Positions 23,660-36,358 of a stretch of DNA of 64,000 nucleotides are shown one piece after another. The stretch is from Metallyticus violacea (lineage: Eukaryota; Arthropoda; Insecta; Mantodea; Metallyticidae): positions 110,887,869-110,951,868 of the forward strand of contig CM060843.1 of the NCBI GenBank assembly GCA_030762175.1, given 5' to 3'. Each line of letters starts with the position of its first letter. Position 1 is the first letter of the stretch. A program made the position numbers and the translations under genes. Under the pieces are notes generated by a model, which saw only the letters and a program-made list of their open reading frames with translations, ran no database searches and was not told the DNA's origin.

Positions 23660-25283
23660 GTGCAACAATGCATGTACTTGAAACTGCGTCTTCGGCATTT
23701 ATACGTTTTATGCATGAAATAAAACATTTAGATCAATTAGAAATGGGTTAGGAGTGGAATAAGATTAAACCCTCATATCCAAAGAGTGCTGCTATTTTTT
23801 ACAGAAGGAACTGTTTATTGCGTTATTATTTACTTAATATATGTTGCTTTCGTGAGGATGTTAAGTTCTTAAGGTTCTAAGAACGTAACACAATTTCTAG
23901 AGAACAGAGTGATTAACGGAAATTGTAAAAACAGATTCCCTTATTAATCTCCTTAAACTGTTTTAGCCATACTTTTATTACATTATTTCTTTAATATTAC
24001 AAACATTTTATATTGTGTAAGTAAGAATTTGAAATAAATTATTCAATTGGAACTTAGATCATAGCGCTTATAATTTTCGCTACCGCTTATACAGATGGAC
24101 TCACCACTAATAACTCATTACAGTGATCATTGAACTCTCATATTTGTGCTCATTCGCTAATTACGCCCTATAGCAGCCACAAAGCACATAAAACACAAAG
24201 TCAAATTACGTTAGGAGTACATTGTGTTTATTAGACGTAATTACTTATATTTCTCCAGCTTAAATTTCCACCCTCGTTTTCCCTTTTAAAAAGTCAGAGC
24301 ATACACAAATCTATTCCCTACAAAAAATGAAAAGTATGGCCTTCCTGGATTCCGAAACTTTCTATGTCCTCCTTAACATTAATATTTTTCATTTCCTATT
24401 TCTGCTTTCATTGTTATTTATTATAGGGGCATTTCTATAAACACTATACCCTAGAGAAGTTACAGAATAGTTCAAAAGTACAGAAAATAAAATTTGAATA
24501 CAAATAGGATGTGATAATTTGAGTTCAACAACTTATTTCCCAAATTTATGTTTTATTATGTTTTATTTACTTTTACATTACATCTACTTTAACTGATTCA
24601 TCATAAATTACATCAATTTACTATTTATATACACTTAAATGTATTTGGTAAGTTTTGTAACAATCAAATGACTCATTTGTATCACAAGGTTTAATATTTT
24701 ATTACATAATCACTCGTTGCTGCAACAGATCTCATTGTCACTGAGTCAATTATCTTGTCCTTCTGTGGAATCCCCCCCTTTTTCACTCAATGTTCTGAAA
24801 AAGTTATTCTTACTGGGGTAGTTTTTGTTCAAATACGTTTATCCCATTCCTACCAAAGGTTTTTGATCAAGTTAACATAAGAACTGTATTTTGGCTGACC
24901 GAATAAATTCACGCATTTCTTCCTCTTTTTTATATTCCAAAGGAGGGATTTGGATCATTATGGTGTTCAAACACCCAACTTATGTGATACTTTCGTTTTT
25001 ACACGACGATTCACACGTTCTTCCACTGTACGTAATCAGTCAATTGTCCCATCAAGTTCAACCAAAGGTCCAATAGCACTCGAGGGAAATAAACTCCACC
25101 AAGTGTCAGTAAGTACTTGGCACTTTTGTTCATTTTTCATTCTTTATAAAAATTATAGTACATGGATGGTGACCACATGCACAATTGTTTATACCGTGAA
25201 CACCGTATCAGTCACGACATCCTCTGCATCACTATATCATTTTGAAAATGTTGTGTTTGCAGCATTGCAAGTTTCCTCATATT
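23660..25283. other. AT-rich sequence, nothing recognised
   Basis: A 115-codon plus-strand frame (24950-25297) has no motif, is rich in Thr/Ser/Val and runs into the tandem duplication. It is probably chance. Confidence 0.35.
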
Positions 25284-26180
25284 TGGGCAATAAGTAACCT
25301 TTTACTTATTTAGATAGGTTATTAACTTGTTAGTTTAGCAATATCTAATCACGACGAAAGACAGCGTAGATGTTATATGAAGCAATTGCTGGATTTTGAG
25401 GTTAGGAAGCGTGAAGAATTCAGGTGATGGTGGAATTTGAAATTCTCTGGTTATTCCTCGTAGTTTTTTCGTTGCAGCATTGCGGAATGTAACAACCACA
25501 AATTTGTGAATCACCGTTGCCCTGGCGTAGAAAGTAGTGAAGCTGGCGCAGCTTGATATTCTAGATTCACTGATAAACAATGGGTAATAGGTAGCGTTTT
25601 ATCAATTTAAGAAGGTTATTAACTTGTTAGTTCTGCAACATTCATACATAGAAGGTAGAGCAGATGCTACATGAAGCAATCGTAAGATTTTAAGGATAGA
25701 GAGCTGAAGAGTTCAGATCGTGGAGTTAAAAATGTCAGGATATTGTGCGTAGGTTTTTGTTGTGGCATTGCAGAATATTACAACTAGCAACAATTGTAGA
25801 TTCCGATTGTTGTTTTTTTTTTGGATTGATTTATTTATGGACGCTGTTTAACAGCTCAGGTCATCAGCGTCCCATTCAACTCAGGGCGTGAAACGGCCGA
25901 CATATTTTGCTCAGAGGCCTCTCTTTCAGGCTTGAGGTTCTTTTTCGTGCCGTAAATGTACGACACGGGATCCACGGCTTTACTTCCCTTCCGAAGGAAG
26001 CCATACTTAGGATTTTTACGCCCCGAAAAAATCCATCGGTCCTGGCCGGGTTCGAACCCGCGATCTTGGGTGTAGGAGGCAAGTATGGTAACCACTACAC
26101 CACCAGGACCGACATTTCCATTGTACTGGCGTAGAAAGTACTGCAAGCCGACGCAGCTTGAAGTTCTAGATTCACTGATT
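25284..26180. repeat. 297-bp tandem duplication, second unit carrying a SINE
   Basis: Unit 1 is 25284-25580 and unit 2 is 25581-26180. Both open gggYaataRgta, then ggttattaacttgttagtt, atgaagcaat, ctggcgtagaaagta and end ctagattcactgat. Removing the 303-bp SINE from unit 2 makes the units the same length. They differ by many substitutions, so the duplication is old. Confidence 0.85.
25811..26113 (-). mobile_element. SINE family A, full length, inside the duplicate
   Basis: Minus-strand copy from a T10 run through atttatggacgctg..., cggccgacatattttgc and gccatacttagg to the reversed head ccactacaccaccaggaccg. It is close to the 18161 copy, so fairly young. The flanks attccgattgt and atttccattgt look like a slightly diverged target duplication. 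Confidence 0.93.
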
Positions 26181-27273
26181 AAAATAAAAAATGTTAATAA
26201 TGGAGAAAATAAAGATAAAGGAAAATAATCAAGACACGTAATTTTAATATACTTTTAAATATTACAACATGCATGTAGTTGGCAAATTAATCCATAGTTT
26301 TGCCCCCAAGTGCTGCCCACATCACCATTTTTCTTCATCCCGTTTGTTCATAGTTTTGCCACCACTATTGTAGTTCAAAATTCCAACATTTTGTAATTCA
26401 ACTCATATTTTGGAAAGGAAGGGAAAATGTCTGGAATATCATAAAATAAAAGTATCCCAATGATTCAAAAGCGTCTATGATCTATAAAAGAAGTTTAACA
26501 AAAGTCTTTAAATCAGTAATAAAGTAATTTAAATTCGAAATATTAAACCATTGTGCCAAAAGGCAATTAGTTTGGTACTATAAAGAGAACAGAAAGAAAA
26601 AATTCATACCCTGTTTTGCTGTTAAAATTGCAACTACTTGCTATATCCATAAAACAGAAAATGCTACCTCAGACTAAAGCTAACACTTTACCGCAGACAA
26701 TACAGAAAAACTAAAGTTGAATCTGTTTAGGTTGACAAACGATGAAGTATGACATGTGGCTGAGGAGGAGCCAAAAGTCGCAAACGTAGCTAAGCAAGTG
26801 AAACAAAAAGAATGAGAAGAAGCAGTGGGAAAGAGTGCAGATGCTCTTCACGGTAACGCAACATCAGATGGAAGGGGGAAGGTGCAAGGCGATTAGAGGA
26901 AAATGGTAAAGGAAAGAGTAAGATAAAAAGAAAAATTATGAGAAGAGAATAAATTTCATTCTCGAAGTTAAATTGTTCCTCTCCCCATGCCATTATCTAG
27001 AAAATCCTCTTTTATTCTTTCTTCTTCTGTTTTTATTCCCTTTTCATCTTTATCCACTGACATACTTACGTGCACGCACATTATGCTCTTTCCTATCTTA
27101 TACCTACTCTTCAAACATTGCTTTAATAAATCTTAGAAGTAAAAGTAAAAATAAAAATAAAGAAAACGCATTCCTATAACAATGCTTTAGTAAAACAGAA
27201 AAATAAAAGAACCATCTACAAGCTACCATTTTTTTTTTTAATTCTAATATAGGCAAGACTAAGTATAAAAATA
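26181..27273. other. AT-rich sequence, nothing recognised
   Basis: Includes a repeated catagttttgcc at 26296 and 26350 and a low-complexity purine/pyrimidine stretch at 26790-27060. Short overlapping frames there are compositional. Confidence 0.35.
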
Positions 27274-28377
27274 CTTGAGGAATGCAAGTGAAAACAAACT
27301 AGTGTTAACATTTCCTACACAATGGACAAAACCGAAGTACTAGCTGGCATAAAGTACTTCGTTTTGAAGGTTTAAACCCAAACAGAATTACAAAAAGAGT
27401 TGTATTCTACATTAAAGGACTCTTCCCCTTCGACGGTTAAAAGTGGGCTGCTGACCGTACAGTCATTCAAGATGATGAGCGCTCAAGGCGTCCCAAAACT
27501 GCTACGACGGACGAGATTGTTACAAAAATTTACAATGCCGAACTCAATGATCGCCAATTGAAGATACGCAAATTGTTGACATTGCAAAGACCTCTAAGGC
27601 CGAGTACAACACATTGTTTTTACTAAGTATTCAGTATGAGAACGTTTTCGTTCATTGAGTGCAGTGTTTGTTAACAAAGTACCCAAAAAATGCATTTACA
27701 TGAACATTTGCAAGAGTGTTTAGAGTTATTTAAACACAATTCCCATGAGTTTCTCCGACCTTTCATTACTGTAGATGAAACATGGATTCATCATCATGCA
27801 AGAGAAGAAGGAACTGTCCAAACAGTGGGTGGCAACAGGTGAAAGTGCACCAAAGAAAGCAAAAACGGAGAAGACATGACTACGGTTTCTCATGGTGTGA
27901 TGCTGGTAGACTACCTCCAGAAGGGCAGAACTATCACAGGGGAGTATTACGCTTCACTACTGGACAAATTGAAGAATATTATTCAGGCTAAATGTCCACA
28001 CCTTGAGAAAAAGACAATTCTCTTTCATCACGATAACGCGCCTTCACACACGTCTGGGATTGTTGGTGAATAATTGCATGGCCTTCTCTTCCACGTGCTT
28101 CTCACTTCGTCATATTCGCCGTTTTGGCTACCAACGATTAGGTACTTTCTGTTTCCAAACCTGGAGATGGCTGGGTGGATTCACAGCAAATAATCCAGTT
28201 GAAGGTGATAGAGACGCTAAAATTTTACAGATGGGCTTTTTTTTTTTTTTTCTGAAGCTAATAAAAAGTTGGAAAATCGTTGGACTACTATATGTATTGA
28301 TTTAAAAGATATGTTAAAAAAAACATACTTGTGTTTTCTTAGGCAGGCTGAGGACTTTTAGAACGTCCCAACTTGTA
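27274..28377 (+). mobile_element. mariner element M4, decayed
   Basis: Limits are set by the transposase and by ggctgaggacttttagaacg before ta at the right, which looks like a worn mariner inverted end. At the left, ctaccc-type sequence is gone and only tacttgaggaatgcaagtg is a weak partner. Ends are therefore approximate. Confidence 0.6.
27322..28361 (+). pseudogene. mariner transposase pseudogene (M4)
   Basis: ATG at 27322 begins MDKTEVLAGIKYFVLK, the first helix-turn-helix. Later pieces, in shifting frames: the first-Asp motif in TVDETWIHHH (about 27771), SKQWVATGESAPKKAKTEKT, DYLQKGRTITGEYYASLLDK (27876-28073 frame), then HHDNAPSHTS with the second Asp. YFLFPNL and GGFTANNPVEGD follow, and the closing KLENRWTTICIDLK before the stop at 28361. 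There are at least six stops or shifts and a T-run inserted near 28229. About 1,040 bp, the usual size, so the gene is complete but dead. The wording is not that of M1. Confidence 0.88.
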
Positions 28378-29946
28378 TCTGCAATATTTAAGTTTTTCAG
28401 ATATTCAATGCAGACATTTTGTTACTGCAATAGAGATATTTAGGAGTAAGCTTCCTTGCTTGGTGTCATTACACTGCGAACGTCTATTAAAACAGTTCAT
28501 TGAGTGAAAACTCCATTGTTTCCGACGGCATTTTCTCAGTTTTCAGTCATACCCTTTTTGATAAATATTCAGTACTTGTTAATTATTAATTTAATATTTT
28601 TCCATTTGTATCACACTAAAATAGCAATTCATTCTTTTGCTTTAAATTTATATTTTTAGTTGTGTTTCTTATCAAAATTTAGAAACAAAATTTCTCGTTC
28701 TAGGTTTACCACGACTTAGGCATTTCTCCAAGTGTCTCCCTCGTTCTCATATGTTTATATTAAACCTCGGATTTCAATGTTGTTGAAACAAACCCACTCC
28801 GGAACAATGCGGATTATATTTTGAGTGCGGCTGAAAAGAACGGCTATACGTATACCATCGATACCACAGCTGTGTTGAATTCTGTCTTCTCATTGCTGCC
28901 AACTAGATGACACGCAATACAGAAAACTTCTCAGGCAGTGCTCATTAATGTACTACCACAGGCAAAACGTGCATTAATTTGCGCTATTGTTTTAAGCGTA
29001 GTTGCTTTGTTATTTTGTTTCATGTGAACCGCATTTCTTGCCCGTTATAGCCTAAGCTTACTTGCGCTCTCCATACATATGGAATATACTGTGTCACAAA
29101 CTGTTTGTTCAGCTAGCCGCCGTTTGACTCAAATATTGACCTCGCTGTCTTCTCATTGTGAACACTTGATGTGACCTGCTTTCGTCATGCATCGCTAATG
29201 AAGGCCAGTGCGGAGATGGAGCTCCGAAAATGGAACATCGCTTTTGTGCATGAATAGTTTAGGTTTTATACATTTAAAATATAGCTCACCTTCAAAGCAT
29301 TTACTGGAAGTTTGTTTTAACTGTTGCATGACAATGGTAATGGTAGCAAAGTAAAATGAAATAAATAGATATTATTTTAATAGATATTTTATTTGGCATT
29401 TTTCAAATAGTGAAGAATTCAAAAGTGATACTCTATTGAAAAAAGGAGAAAATTGTAGCTATAAAATATAAACACAACATCCAAAGTCATGGATTTTGAA
29501 AAAATTAATACTCGTTACAATAACAAAAATAATGATAGTGGATATAGAGAAACAAATTAAGGGCTTTAATTACCTGATTTTACTAATTTCTTACAATCAG
29601 GAGAAAATCAAGTATATCGATATTGCAACTGTACGTTACAAGAACCTTATACACGAAACTAAGAAGGACCGCTTTGAAAATGTATAAGATATTCGCCTAT
29701 TCACTTAATGTGCTAGGCAGTGAAAGTTGTCATGCAGAGGTGAGATTCTTTAAGCAACAACATATAGATCTAAGTAAATAAATTCATATTTACTGCTTAG
29801 GAAATATATGAGTTTTAAAAATATGTCTTTGATATAAAATAACAAAGTAAATTTTGTAACACACCTCTAAAAAAAGATGTTCTGCCAAGGATTATGATGT
29901 GAAGTTGATCTTTGAGACGCAACACCCTTTTAGTAGCAATTAGAAG
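28378..29946. other. AT-rich sequence, nothing recognised
   Basis: The gtcttctcattg motif occurs at about 28888 and 29150. No coding or element assignment. Confidence 0.35.
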
Positions 29947-30094
29947 TTACGGACGCTCTTCAACCTCTCAGAGCATCAAATCCCATTTTATTCAAGGCTT
30001 GAAACGTCCGATAAATTTTGCTCAGATGTCTGCTCTTTCTAAAACTTAGATTTTAGAACCCAAGTATGGTTATCACTAGACCACCAGAATCTAC
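29947..30094 (-). mobile_element. SINE family A, internally deleted, old
   Basis: The reversed tail (ttacggacgctcttcaacct), the gaaacgtccgataaattttg block, then a jump straight to the reversed head acccaagtatggttatcact and gaccaccagaa. The middle of the body is missing and substitutions are many. Confidence 0.75.
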
Positions 30095-30095
30095 T

Positions 30096-32617
30096 GTATA
30101 CAATGAAAAGAGTACTATGTACTACTATGTACAACAAATAGCAATGCAACTTAGGTGTTTACATAAAATATAAAGAGATATATTTAAGGTCATAGTGTAA
30201 AAAATAACACCCCATTCTCCAGATAGCATTTACATTGTAGAAGCCTAGTTAACTAAGAGAGGCACTTTAAAGGTAGCTATGTAATTAAATATAATGCCCA
30301 TGTGTTGCATTGTCTCGTAATGTGTAATCGCGGTATGCTGGGAATGGAGTGCTAAAGACTACGGCGTGTTAGTCTATCTGTATGGCAAAGGTTAGATATT
30401 CGTTGGAACAAAGAATATTTTTAAATTATTGTTATGTTACATGCACTGTGGATAGAATTTGATGGTAAATTTACATCACCATTGAGAAGTGTAATTTTCA
30501 GATGGTGAACAAAATTCGATCCTAAGATGCATACATTGATAGGAAGCAGAGTTTTAAAAAATCCGATTTTTAACCGAGAAGAAGCTTGGTGAAATGTGAT
30601 ATTGATCCAAAAGTACTGCTCGAAAATCTATAACATGATTTCCCCAGCAAGTTGCTGTATCTGTGGGTAGTGCGTATAAAGCCACTCGGCTTCTTCTTCT
30701 TAACCCATATTAAACTACTTCTGTACCTGAAATAAAACCAGCCGTGGCGCTGAAAATATCCCAAAGACAATTTAAAATATTCGGGAGGATGAATAGCGGT
30801 GAGGGTTCCAAAAACTTTTCAAAAGGATTCAGGCATAACATCTACTATGATGGTGATTTCAATATTAATTGCTATTAATTAAATGCGAGTAAAGAAACAA
30901 AAATAAGCGGGCTATCAGTTCCAACCGCGCGACATATTTTTTCGCGTCAGGTAGCGAAGCCATTATGCAGTAATTTCCGTAGATAAAATCAATTTTCGAT
31001 TTCGTAGCGAAATGAAAATTCTGTATACATACATTGGATAGGGAAAATTTTTCTGCCTTTAAAGACGACATAAGATGTGCGAACTATTGCGTTGTTTGAG
31101 TGATTTTTTCGGTGTTTTGTTCATTTTTGTTCATTATTATTTTAGCTATTTTGTTCTTTATGAATTACTTTATTTCTCGTTTTAGTGCATATTTGCCGTA
31201 TTCCAGAGAGTGTACCTGTTATTTCTTTCTTGCTTTGCGGTGGTAGCTGAACCTTCTGTTAAAACAATATCTGCACTTTTCGTTTTATTTTTGTAAAGTT
31301 TGCCTCAATGCATATTCCTATGCCACAAGCATGGAAAGAGTAGATGAATTCTTTGATTTATGCAGCAGCCGACCAATGACACAAAACGCCATTTGTCGGC
31401 TGGAGGGCTTGAATGCGCAGGAATTGTTATTAAGAGGCGCGTTTTGTTAGTTTGCCATATATATTCCCATTTACCTAGTAACTTATTGATTAGTAAGAGC
31501 AATGAAACCTTTCAGAAAGGGTTATTGTTGTCATTGATACAAACTGGGCTCATGAAAAGCGAACCGTGCAACCAATTACGAATATTGCTTCCGGAAAATA
31601 ACCCCTTCACTCCTCACCTCCCGCGCAACCGCATCACAATCTTTCAATCTCGTTTCAAAAATAGTTTCTCATTTACCTCTGTGTTTGCTCTTCGCTTATT
31701 AAACCTTCTCGTTAACTACGCATTAGAGCGTGTTGTTACTTTTATTAGGCTTACTTCAGATTCATTTGAGGCTTTCAGTTCTCGTTAGTTGATCGGAGAA
31801 ACTCCGCCCATGTTGACTTTTAATTGTTTTTCTTATTGCTTTAATAAACGTTATTGTCTAATAAAACTAAACATTCAACATTATAGTTTCTTAAAGGTTA
31901 GGAATGAATCAAATTAGTATTGTGGGAAAAGGTAAATATACTAATGGAGTATTTATTTTTTTTAAAATTCTGTATGCATAAAAATTAATTCTCCAAGGAG
32001 ACTTTGTCCACGCCTTTGAAGGTGTCAGCCGCAACTCTGGACGAAACGTCTGGAACTTTCATCTCCAGCACACTACGCATAACCCCCCCCCCAAAAAAAA
32101 TTCTAGTTATATCCTTAGAGAGGGCCTTAGCAAAGCTTTCTGTTTAGGGTACGCCAAAGTCAGATGCTGCGACAAAACTGTATAATATAATTATTTCCCA
32201 GCTAATTAACTTATTGGAAAACCTGCACTTGCTTCTCCTTAACTTTACTTTTTAAACGTCTAGTGAACGCCTTCTAAAGACATGTTTTATACAACATTGT
32301 TTAAACCAGTCTAATTGATTTTAAATTTCGCCAAACTACATAAATTTTTTATACATGTTTAGATGTTCCTGCCTGCAGCATATCCTCAAAATTGCTTAAA
32401 ATATTCCATTGCAAATTCAAAGTTATTTTGAAAACCTGCCCATTTTTAGTAACATGGAACGTAATCTTTTACCATTCTGTTGAAAAAAAAAGAGTTAATG
32501 GTCATAAAATACATCTTTCCCAGCTTTTAGTACTTTCCTGTGTTTATTCTTTCGTTGACGCCTGAGAACTGTGAAAAATATAGGCACTTGTTTCAACACA
32601 ATAATAAAATCGTTCGG
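30096..32617. other. mostly unassigned sequence
   Basis: AT-rich with a GC-richer part at 31360-31800 (entered separately). Polyadenylation-like aataaa signals sit at about 31842 and 31858. No mobile-element ends are recognised. Confidence 0.35.
31360..31788 (+). CDS. 142-residue frame, unrecognised
   Basis: The longest frame in the window that is not simple repeat. The C-terminal part, SRFKNSFSFTSVFALRLLN followed by a basic/hydrophobic tail, loosely resembles the SFSFxSVxLWNSLP ending found after the reverse transcriptase of some non-LTR elements, but the Trp and the Pro are missing and no RT precedes it. A ttaataaacg signal lies about 50 bp downstream of the stop. The frame holds several rare features for chance sequence (length, even composition), yet I cannot name it. 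It could be a LINE tail, a lost exon or chance. Confidence 0.2.
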   Translation: MQQPTNDTKRHLSAGGLECAGIVIKRRVLLVCHIYSHLPSNLLISKSNETFQKGLLLSLIQTGLMKSEPCNQLRILLPENNPFTPHLPRNRITIFQSRFKNSFSFTSVFALRLLNLLVNYALERVVTFIRLTSDSFEAFSSR

Positions 32618-32625
32618 AATGGAAG

Positions 32626-32910
32626 TTTTTTTTTTTTTTTTTGGTTTGTTTATTTACGGACGCTCTTTAACATCTCTCAGGTCATCAGCGTCCCATTCAA
32701 TTCAGGGCGTGAAACGGCCGATAAATTTTGCTTAAGGGTCTCTTCTTTCAGGCTTGAGTTTCTTTTTCGTGCCGTAAATGTACGACATGTGACCCATTGC
32801 TTTACTTCCTTTCCGAAGGAAGCCATACTTAGGATTTTACGCCTGAAAAATTCCATCGATCCTGGCTTGGTTTGAGCCCGCGATCTTAGGTTTAGAAGGC
32901 TAGTATTGGT
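32626..32910 (-). mobile_element. SINE family A, 5'-truncated, with target duplication
   Basis: Minus-strand copy starting with a T17 run, then tttatttacggacgctcttt and the full body. It ends inside the reversed head at ctagtattggt; the first 20 or so bases of the head are missing. Direct repeats of aatggaag lie at 32618-32625 and 32911-32918, so truncation happened during insertion. Confidence 0.92.
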
Positions 32911-32918
32911 AATGGAAG

Positions 32919-33594
32919 TAAAACATACGACTGGTAGCAGGGAAAACACTTCTAAGTTGTTTATTAGTGAGGTAGCTCACTTTGGGAATTTTTATTGAGT
33001 TCACAGTGCAATTTAGAATGTGGCAAGAGACCCTTCCACTAATTATTGTTATTAACAAAATTGTAATTTATTGAAATTAATTTAGTTATAATCTTTGCCA
33101 GCTCAAGCAGTGTTTTACGTTTCGGCTAAACAGCTTGGCACTTATACTTCAACAACATTTCCGAAAGTGTGTGCACTATTTTATATCTTATAGAAAAATT
33201 GTTCTCCCTTGGCTAAATAGACATCGTATGGGAAAACATATGATTTAGTTTGGTCTCCAAAATATTTTATTGGTGAGCATTCGTCTTGTTCTTATCCTTA
33301 ATATATTTAAACTGTAATTTAGGCTCCTGTTTTTTTTTTTCCCCTCACTGAACTGAGAGACTTAAATTTATACAAAATATTACATTGTAGTTCTAGAAGA
33401 AGGCATTTGTTTAGTAAAGTCCTGAACAGATTCTACATACTTATAACTAAGTGATATGTATTTAACATAAAGGTTCATTGCTGTAGAGAGTACTGTATAA
33501 CCATCTTCGGGAATGATTGCTAGTGTCGTGAGAGAAAGAAGAAAGAGAAAGAGTTCAGAAAGTGAAGTTCAAAGACACGACAACGAATGGAGGG
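32919..33594. other. AT-rich sequence, nothing recognised
   Basis: Pyrimidine runs near 33331. No feature is supported. Confidence 0.35.
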
Positions 33595-33662
33595 GGGGAA
33601 GCGGAATTGAACTAGCCGAGGCATAAAACGCCTCGTGAGAGGATAACGTTTATAGCCCGGAA
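33595..33662 (-). repeat. possible tRNA-like SINE head
   Basis: Read on the minus strand: gggctataaacgttatcctc, tcacgaggcg, tgcctcggctagttcaattc. The order fits D-arm, anticodon arm and T-arm, with agttcaattcc as a B-box. No acceptor stem closes, so it is not a working tRNA. A G-run follows. Confidence 0.3.
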
Positions 33663-33664
33663 GA

Positions 33665-36165
33665 ATCAACAATGTTCTGAACACCTACGAACAAACTCTA
33701 ATAAAAACTCTAAAATATAAACAATGTGATCTTACTTTATCTAAAAAGTTCATAGGCAAAGCAGGAACAAACCAAAAGTTATAGTAGAGAAATATGTGTA
33801 TGTTTCCAAGAAAAACCTCCGTCTTGAGTAATTTGGAATTACTGTCCTGTATAAATAATGACGATGAAATACAGGTTAGCCCCCATTTTTTTAAAAACAC
33901 TCTCCTCTGAATATTTAAGTGTTTTAGTGTACCTTGCTTAATAACACTGAAAACCTTTGGAAAAGTTACTTTAAGAACATAGTTTGATCCTTTAATCATA
34001 AAATAGCATTTTTGTTCAACACTTTGTACTCTTGCTGTTTATTAAGCAAAAATTGCGGTGTTATCACTTACTTTTATATTTCAATTGGTATTTGTTAACA
34101 TTTACAAAGTATTTCAATTTATATTCTAGATATTGGTATATGGGGAGACGTACTGTAAACGTAATAAGCTCCAGATGTACTCTTGAAAGGCGATTTAATA
34201 GCAAGAAAGAAAAGGACAGCTTGATAAAGTTAATGGGGGCTTTTTAAGTGCAATTTATCAACGTAATTATTTGAAACATCCAAGCAATGCAGCATATTTC
34301 AAATTGGTATGACATAAACTAAACATACAAGAGCAATACTATAGTAAGTTAAGAAAGATTAGCATTAAAAGATTCAAACTAAGGCTCTCGCGAGCACTTA
34401 TAACAAAAGGTGGCCATTTGACTACCGGATAATATTACATTTTGAGCACAGCAATATCCTTTACTGGGCTGCAACGAATTCCCTACATACGTCTAAGAAC
34501 CAAAAATTCAATAAATGTGAAAGGAATGATTGTCAATCAATTGCAAAGGCAGAACGCTATAAAACAATGCCCTAAATTCAGTTAAGAATGCACTAGTAAA
34601 ATTAGCTATAAGAAAATCCTTGTTTGACAAACTGATAAAATCTAAAACATTATAAGCCTATTGATTTTACAGTTTAAATACCTGGGTCCCTGTCCTCGTA
34701 CTCAGTTAAGAGGATATTTGTAATATTATTAGACCGAAAGACTAACCCCACCAAGGTGCGTCTTGATTGCATCTGTTCAGGAAGAAAGATAGCTAGGTGT
34801 CCAGTCTCCTCGTAGGATGGCTCGTTCCCTTGGAAGTTCGTTAACAAAGAGGCATATTAACCAATAAGCGATCGCTTTGCCCATGAGACCATTGCTAAGT
34901 CACATTCGAAAAGGAATTAAAAGAGGAAATGACGGGAATGGTTAATGTGAAATTTATAGTGTGGTGTTTTTTTTTTTTTCTTTAACCATTTTAAGCATTT
35001 CTATCGTTAATTTCTGTAACACATAGACACCCCAAATATGCCGGATGATGTACTTTAACGTGTGAATTCCGCAAACCAATTATACACATGATAATGATGC
35101 TTCATTTCTAAAGGTATTTGAGTTCATTGGATGCAATGTTTTGGGGATGCAATGAGAATCAGTAAAACTACGAACTATTTTTAGATACGTAACAATAGTA
35201 TTGGAAAAGAACTTATATTTATTAGAGAACAAGAGACAATCTAGTTTAATGCTAATATATGTACATTTGTAGAATATTGCAATATGTTTTCTACTTCATA
35301 CTCAGTTTGTGTCAGTCCTGCTCAGATATCGCACCAAATGGAAAGAGGATAGTTCAGACTGATTAGCCTGAACATTTTTAATACAAAGGACTAGAATCAG
35401 AAGGAATTAGCGAACGAAAAGAAGCAATGAAGAAGAAGCAATAGAAGGATATCAAAATGCAATGGCTACTGACATAGAAGGGGGGGGTGTAAAAATATAG
35501 TACATGCATTTGTCACTCTATTTCTGCAAAAATAAATCACAGAACATCACAATATTTTTAGAATTGAGGGGTACTTTGAAATGTTTTTACTGCTGTTATA
35601 CCATAGCGCAAGAGAATTTATGAGTGCAGGATTAAGTAAAACATGCTAATGAAACTATACATGTAATTTTAATTGACTCAGATGTACAAATAAGGCCATA
35701 AATTATAGCTTTGTAAGTTTGTTTTAAAGAAGGGGGTTAAACAGTTAACATTTTTGATGCTGTCCGAGGCAGTAAGAGGAGTAACCATTTCCGACAGAAC
35801 TTATTTTTAGACAATAGAAGTGGAAGATAGGGACTGCCGACCTCGATTAACTCCGGGTCGCTATTTTTGAAAACTCCCTCGCGAATCATGCACTGGACCT
35901 GAAACGAATAGAATGCCGAGGGAATCTGAGAAGCAAGGGGGATGGGGCTAGTGATGTTGAGCCACGGTCCAGAGCATTCCACTGAGTCAGCATATAGTGG
36001 TTAGTTCCTCTTTCTGGTACCTCGAACTCTGCCGCTTCTGAAACTGCTCGCAACATTTAACATCAGCAATGCACTGACGTAAACTCACATCAAGGTTGAC
36101 TCGCTTATTGCAATGTCAGAACACATGGCAAGACACTCCAGATATCTTCATCATTATTACTGACC
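33665..36165. other. AT-rich sequence, nothing recognised
   Basis: Minus frames 33685-33999 (104 codons) and 35737-35982 (81 codons) have no recognisable motif. The latter sits in a GC-richer patch (35740-36070) that I could not assign. Confidence 0.35.
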
Positions 36166-36167
36166 AG

Positions 36168-36270
36168 AGTAGTAGTAGTAATAGTAGTAGTAGTAGTAGT
36201 AAAGTAGTAGTAGTATTATAGTAGTAGTAGTAGTAGTAGTAGTAGTATAGTAGTAGTAGCAGTAGTAGTA

Positions 36271-36305
<35 letters not shown>

Positions 36306-36316
36306 TAGTAGTAGTA

Positions 36317-36358
<42 letters not shown>

